64,000 bases of DNA from Stenocarpella maydis (lineage: Eukaryota; Ascomycota; Sordariomycetes; Diaporthales; Diaporthaceae), in assembly GCA_002270565.1 (NCBI GenBank), contig NQMI01000047.1, positions 103,223 to 167,222 on the forward strand, given 5' to 3'. The position numbers and the translations under genes are program-made. Shown here piece after piece: positions 59,100-64,000 of the stretch (position 1 is the first letter of the stretch; the number at the start of each line of letters is the position of its first letter). The notes under the pieces are model-generated. The model was not told where the DNA came from, made no database searches, and worked only from the letters and a program-made list of their open reading frames with translations.

Positions 59100-60040
59100 T
59101 ATGAATCTTTCAATCCCTCCGGGCCCAACGGCACTCCAGAAGCAATTTGACGGCACTCCTTGGGGAATCTATTTCATCCAAGCAATCAATAACCCAGTAT
59201 GACGGGTCTGTCCAAATCGCTTTTAGGCTAGAAGACTTGAACACGCGGTCCCAGATGATCTTCGTGCTAACAGTTTCGAAGTCAATACCCTCCTCTTTGA
59301 GTTCGTTCAGCTGGCGGGCGAGTCCAGGTAAGATCTAAGCGATTTGAAATGCAAGTGAATGCAGCAAGAGTCCCAGAGACCTTTTGTTGCGGTCTCCGTG
59401 TCGAATGAAGAAGTATTGACAGCGGCATCCGTCCCGAGCTCAATTATTCATAATGGTTGAAGCAAGGACTGGCTTCCCGGTACCGGCTCCGCCATTCAAC
59501 CAGAGAATGCTTGGATCATCCTTTCTATCTCGCCACTGGAGATAGTTCTTATCATGTTCGACCCAGTTATTGGTATTATTTTTCCACTTGTCCCTGAAAT
59601 GGATATATTCCAGTCCGGGAAGCTCTGAGAGTGCAAGGGTAGATTTCAACTCAAGGTTTGCTCTTGGTTCTGAGAGCTCGGGTTGCTTGGCATTGTCTTT
59701 CGCAATGATCTTTCCAACAGGAGACCTGAGCATGTTCCTGATGGTGATATAATTAGGAACCCGTTCCCCATCGTATTTGCAGACACCATAGTGATCTGCC
59801 CTCAATGCTTTGGATACTTCCCCGGTATAGTGAGGAGTCCTTTTCTAGTACCATCTGTTTCCAAGGGGTGAGCAAACATCCAATACAATGAGTCTAATTG
59901 TGGACAGACTCATAACTCGAGCACTTTTGATTCGTGTAGGCATCGTCTCGTAGAATGACACAATATCCAGTCGAGAAACGATGTGGCGAAATTGCTCATT
60001 CAACTTCTGCAATTTGAGCGAATTTCGCAAGAAGAGCATA
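59100..60040 (-). pseudogene. NACHT-type STAND NTPase (NLR-like) fragment
   Basis: Minus-strand blocks in order: FRHIVSRLDIVSFYET (about 59950-60000), GVCKYDGERVPNYITIRNML (about 59725-59785), and a P-loop region ILWLNGGAGTGKPVLAST (about 59455-59510). A Walker B-like WVIDCLDEID lies near 59165-59195. They lie in different frames, with a stop near 59845 and a break near 59440. The P-loop reads GKP where GKS/GKT is expected, which would itself disable nucleotide binding. FYET is a familiar end of an alpha/beta-hydrolase-like N-terminal domain in fungal NLRs (inference). Both ends are missing. Confidence 0.78.
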
Positions 60041-60327
60041 CAACAATTTGCTATTTTTGTGCGATTAGTACGGACCGCTTAAAAGATTGAAACACTACAA
60101 TCCAGAAAACGACATTAATGCGACAGGGTAGTGGAGGAGTATTGGTATCAACGCCAGGAGCACGAAGAAGCTCACAAGCAGGAGCTGTTGCCTTGAGCGT
60201 AGTGCAACATGCCATACATCTGTGTTTCTCAAAAGATTGAAATTCCACTGGCGAACGTCTTCCTAACTCTATGGGATCTTTAACCAGAAAGTTCAACCCT
60301 TATCAGCTGTGTCGGCACCAAACCTTA

Positions 60328-61894
60328 TTATGCGTATACATAACACAAAGGACTATCACCAAGTGTGTCAAGTAAGTCCGCAATGGTAACACTTGGGGCG
60401 TTCACGCCCAACTCAATGATATCATCTGTGGTTGTGTTTCTGCTCGGAGGCTGGTTGAAGACTGTGAGGGTGCCCGCGATCGTGTCAGCCTGGTCGAGGT
60501 GAAGAGCCTGCCAGATCCAGTACACCTGGTCAAGCATCGTGTGGTGGAACCAGAAGCTGGGATCGTTGATCGAGGAGAAGAAGTCCGAAGCCTCAGCGCC
60601 AACCGAGAAATGACCGGCGGTGTGCATCCCCACGAACCCGTCCCCGAAGCGGCCCTGAAGCTCGTTCTGAAAGAGCGCGATGCTGCCGGAGGCATCGCCG
60701 ATTGTGATGTTTAGCAGGTTCTCTCCCGTGAACCAGGTCGAGGTGATGCAGCTGCCAAGGTCTCTGCTGAGGCATCTGGGGTTGTAGCCGTACGGACCAT
60801 TGGGATTCACTGGCAATTCGCGCATGCCTGGAGCCACGGGGCCAAGATGAAGCGTCATGCTGATGGTCACGATATTTAGCCTCCCGAGAGGGTCATCAAT
60901 GGACGAGCATGCTAGGCTTACTTGACAAAAGGACCACTCGTGACGCAACCCCCGCCGTTGCCAGAGGGGAGGAATACTTCGTTGTTGGGCCCAGCGACGC
61001 TGCCATTGTGTGCAAGAAAGGCTCCGTCGCCACTCAAGCTTGTGTCACTGCCGTCAAAGAGGGGCGACTTCGTGAGGTCGTCAGTGTATTCGAACCAGTT
61101 CCAGTATGGCTGGTAACCCTTGTACCCGCATTCGTCGCGAAGGGCTGTTTCGTAAGCGTGGACCATGTACCGGTGCCATGTTAAGAAATTTCCCTGATGC
61201 GTGATACGAAGGTCGGTTATCAGCCATTTAAGAGATCGAAAATCTGGCTACACAACAACTTAACTTACAGTTCCATGGATCGACATGGTCTGGTTGATGT
61301 GCACAGCAACGAAGTCGTCATATCCTGTGATCGAAGGTCAATATCATATTGTCACACAAAATGTGATGCCACACCTGTGGCAACCCCTACATGCTTATAT
61401 CGTGACACGTGTCAACAGATGCAACTGGTAATCTAGACCTATTTTACAGGTTGGGCTAGGGCGACACATCAAAGGCGAGAATGCAAACACATGACGGTGG
61501 GAAATGGCGTCCTACTGTTCCTTGCCCCTGGGGCAAATGCTGGGTCGGATTTGGACGGTAGAGTCAGCAGACACTGCACCGCGCCGATGTATTCCTTTTT
61601 CTCGTCAGAAGTCAAAGCATCCCTGGCCCAGTGAAATTGTTAGCACACATGATATCTGGAAGATCTGGCTATGCCGGTGGGTCAGGTCTTATGCGCATAC
61701 CAGTCCTTTCGCACCGCAGCATTGTAAAGACTGCACCCACTTGGGCTAGTTGCGTTGCTTTCAGCAGATTCCAGAGCTTCAAGTGCCCTTTTCAGCAATC
61801 CAGCTAAGGCGCCATCTTCTTCGTGGGGGTTGGCAGTCGGTGCGCTCAAAGCACCCCCAAGCAGACCCAGGAGGCTGAGGAGACTGGGACGCAT
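60328..61894 (-). CDS. Secreted short tyrosinase
   Basis: Five predicted exons (61894-61701, 61622-61516, 61324-61269, 61193-60922, 60859-60328) give about 386 residues; every intron keeps frame. A signal peptide (MRPSLLSLLGLLGGALSAP) begins the protein. Copper A ligands are His109, His117 and His126 (VHINQTMSIHGT, then FLTWHRY). Copper B ligands are His289 and His293 (GMHTAGHF) plus one of His315/His316 in SFWFHH. NRYDDF and PYWNW add to the match. Tyrosinases oxidise phenols to quinones and are used in pigment or phenol chemistry. Several N-x-S/T sites fit a secreted glycoprotein. The protein lacks the long C-terminal latency domain of some fungal tyrosinases, like other short secreted members. 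It looks intact, the only undamaged gene near the decayed recognition genes. Confidence 0.88.
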
Positions 61895-64000
61895 GGTTAC
61901 GTTCAGTAAATAGGCTAGATAATGTATAAAAACAGTAAGCAGGAATAAAGGAAACAAAACCTTTCAGCAAAAATGCAACAATGCTCAGTTTCCTGCCTTA
62001 TATAGTCAGCATCACAAGCTCTAACGATTTCTCAACACAAGCAAACACAAGATGAGTGGCGCCCAAACCTTGTGCAAGACTCGGAGCGCGCGCGGGAAGG
62101 GCGCATTCTTCTCTAGTTTTCACGGCCACTATCCCAGGATGGTTAGTATCCGTAGTGCTTATTATTGTGGCTGAACGGTAGCGCGCGTGCGTGGTCTTGG
62201 CTCCGAGACAAGTATGTGCTGGCACCAGAAAATTATTCATTTGCATAATCCTGGGTGGCGCCATCCAGATAGGACGAGATATAATTTTTTAGCCTAAAAC
62301 AAAGTTGCGCGATGGAGACTGATCCCCGTCGAAGTCAATGGCTAGGGCTTGGGGGCTATGGGGACGTCTAGGCGGTCGTGTGTGCGATGGAAAATTTGGT
62401 GGAGACAAACACTCGGCTCCGAGAACAGCATTTTTGAGGAATTTGAGGAGGATTCTTCTGGTATCCTGTCTTGCAATTAGGTAGGAGGCCTACACGTTCC
62501 TCCAGAGTGAGGTCTATTCCAGATGTCCCTTCAGATACAGTCCTCTATTTTGTCGGACAACCCGGCTAGAGGTCGCTAACTGGTAGCCTGTGCCACTTGA
62601 AAGTGCTTAGATGCTTTGCTTACCTTCAGGCATGGATGTCGGCCGAGTCAAGTTGCATTCGATCCCTGACGTGGGTAATTTGGTCCGCGTCAACCAATCC
62701 ATTACTTCAAAGGTGGATGGATATTCCGCATCATGCTCGGCGACTCTGACGGTGCTCAAGGAAAGTAGCATATACTCTTTGAGTCTATTAATTGTGCAAA
62801 TTGATCCTCAAAACTCAGAATTGTGTTGGACTTAAGGTTGTTCCTAGTTAATTACCTAGGTACCTTGTTAATTTGCACTCGCTGGGGTAATGCCTCTTCC
62901 AAGATAGCACCGATTCGAAAACTCCCGGGCAACTATTATTTTGAGAAGCCCCATGGCGAAGTTTTGGCAGCTGCTGTAATTAAAGTTTATAGCTTCTTGG
63001 GATACGAATCAAGGGTCAGGTTGATAGACCGCGATTGACCATCCCCATAACGACTTTTTGGAAGTCACACAGTGTCCACGATGTCAGGCTTATTTCTGAA
63101 TTATGGTTGAAGACTATAGAGCTAGTTAAACTCTATTTTTCTCTAGGGAAGGATGTTACGGAGGTTGAGCCTACCCCCCCCCCCTTGTTTTTTCTCCTCA
63201 TACTTGTGCCTGCTCGGGAATTATAGGATCCCCCTCAGGAATTGTACCCCCCCCTCTTGTTCTCCCCCCCCCCCAATACTTACCAATAAAAGAGAAGGTA
63301 TGTGTATACGTGGGTAGGTGGGTGTACAAAAGGGAAGCAAAGCGGGCTTCCCTAATCCTCAGCATTCTTGTATAGACCCCGCTTATTTTTCGAGATATTA
63401 CTTTTCCTAATATAAGTTAGCCTTAGGCTGTTCACCACAACAGTGTATACTCGGCCTAAAGTTAGTCTCAATTAGCCTTATTATCAGGCTATTACTATTT
63501 CCTTAAAAGTAAGGGTTCTTATATTTTAAACCTATCATTATGTCTATCTCCGTCATTCTCTAATCCTGCATCTTTAAGTGTTTATGATTATTAGTTGGAA
63601 TGCCTCTAGCTGTTTTGTTTCTCAAGAGCAAATAAGAGAGAAGATAAAAGGTATTGGAATCATATTTAGAACGAAACTATCATATTAAACACGTATATCC
63701 AGACTCCCAGAACACCATACCTATAGTTGACTCTGGTCACTTTATCTACCCATTTAAATTTGTCCATTAACTGTACGGATTGGAAATAAGTTTCAGGTGG
63801 TGGGAAATAAGCACCCACGGGGGGTTGGGGGTTATACATACCTCCGTACCCTCCCTTTCGAACCATTTGCATCTTTCACTTCTCGAGATTGCTCAAAGGC
63901 AGAGGAAGGCGTATTAGGAGAGGCAAGCTTCCCAGAGACAAGCTTTACGTTGGAAACTCCCAGCATGTTATGAGAAGACTGCTGCATAGTGAATACAGAT
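61895..64000. other. Region without convincing genes
   Basis: The first few hundred bases would hold the tyrosinase promoter. Later sequence has several C-homopolymers (for example near 63176-63184 and 63265-63274). A TTAGCCTTAGGCT word near 63418-63430 recurs near 3329-3341 beside the copia LTR, so another relic of that family may be present. Short ORFs here have no motif. Confidence 0.35.

Noticed and set aside
1..64000. CRISPR arrays, bacterial promoters or operon structure
   Set aside because: The window is eukaryotic (spliceosomal introns), and the tandem repeats seen are inside LTR or transposon sequence without spacers.

Overview
The window looks like chromosomal DNA of a filamentous ascomycete (Pezizomycotina, probably a Sordariomycete; inferred from gene types, not proven). 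Genes carry short spliceosomal introns (about 50-190 bp) with CTRAC-like branch points. The families are typical of that group: Zn2Cys6 regulator, cytochrome P450, secreted subtilase, tyrosinase, HET, NACHT and Clr5-ankyrin proteins. Repeats carry many in-frame TAG/TAA stops where CAG/CAA is expected, and there are very AT-rich blocks. Both resemble repeat-induced point mutation (RIP).

Layout. 1-3956: decayed Ty1/copia retrotransposon ending in an LTR. 4332-15115: accessory secreted and metabolic genes, namely a subtilase, a reductase pseudogene, an intact P450, a decayed P450, and a secreted RNase-T1-like protein whose catalytic residues look substituted. 16785-21900: a hypothetical gene, a possible TIR element and a Zn2Cys6 regulator. 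21900-31700: mostly relics, including one copy of a small TIR element and an AT-rich block. 31707-35538: a small LPAEIR-type (F-box/2EXR-like) protein, a STAND-associated pseudogene and a short SET/post-SET gene. 35823-42420: nested repeats, including the second small TIR element, a pogo/Fot1 transposon with perfect 48-bp TIRs, AT-rich sequence, and two broken LTRs meeting at a single N (42307), which is probably an assembly gap. 42936-45029: a DUR3-type urea permease with a possible one-base frameshift. 45645-60040: remains of incompatibility/NLR-type genes (HET, Clr5-ankyrin, NACHT) around a membrane-protein gene and an F-box/LRR-like gene. 60328-61894: an intact secreted short tyrosinase. 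61895-64000: no convincing gene.

No single operon-like system joins the genes. The window reads as a subtelomere-like or accessory compartment: a few intact secreted or metabolic genes embedded in transposons and dead recognition genes. Gene models were spliced by hand from GT/GC-AG sites, branch points and frame continuity, so exon edges are predictions.
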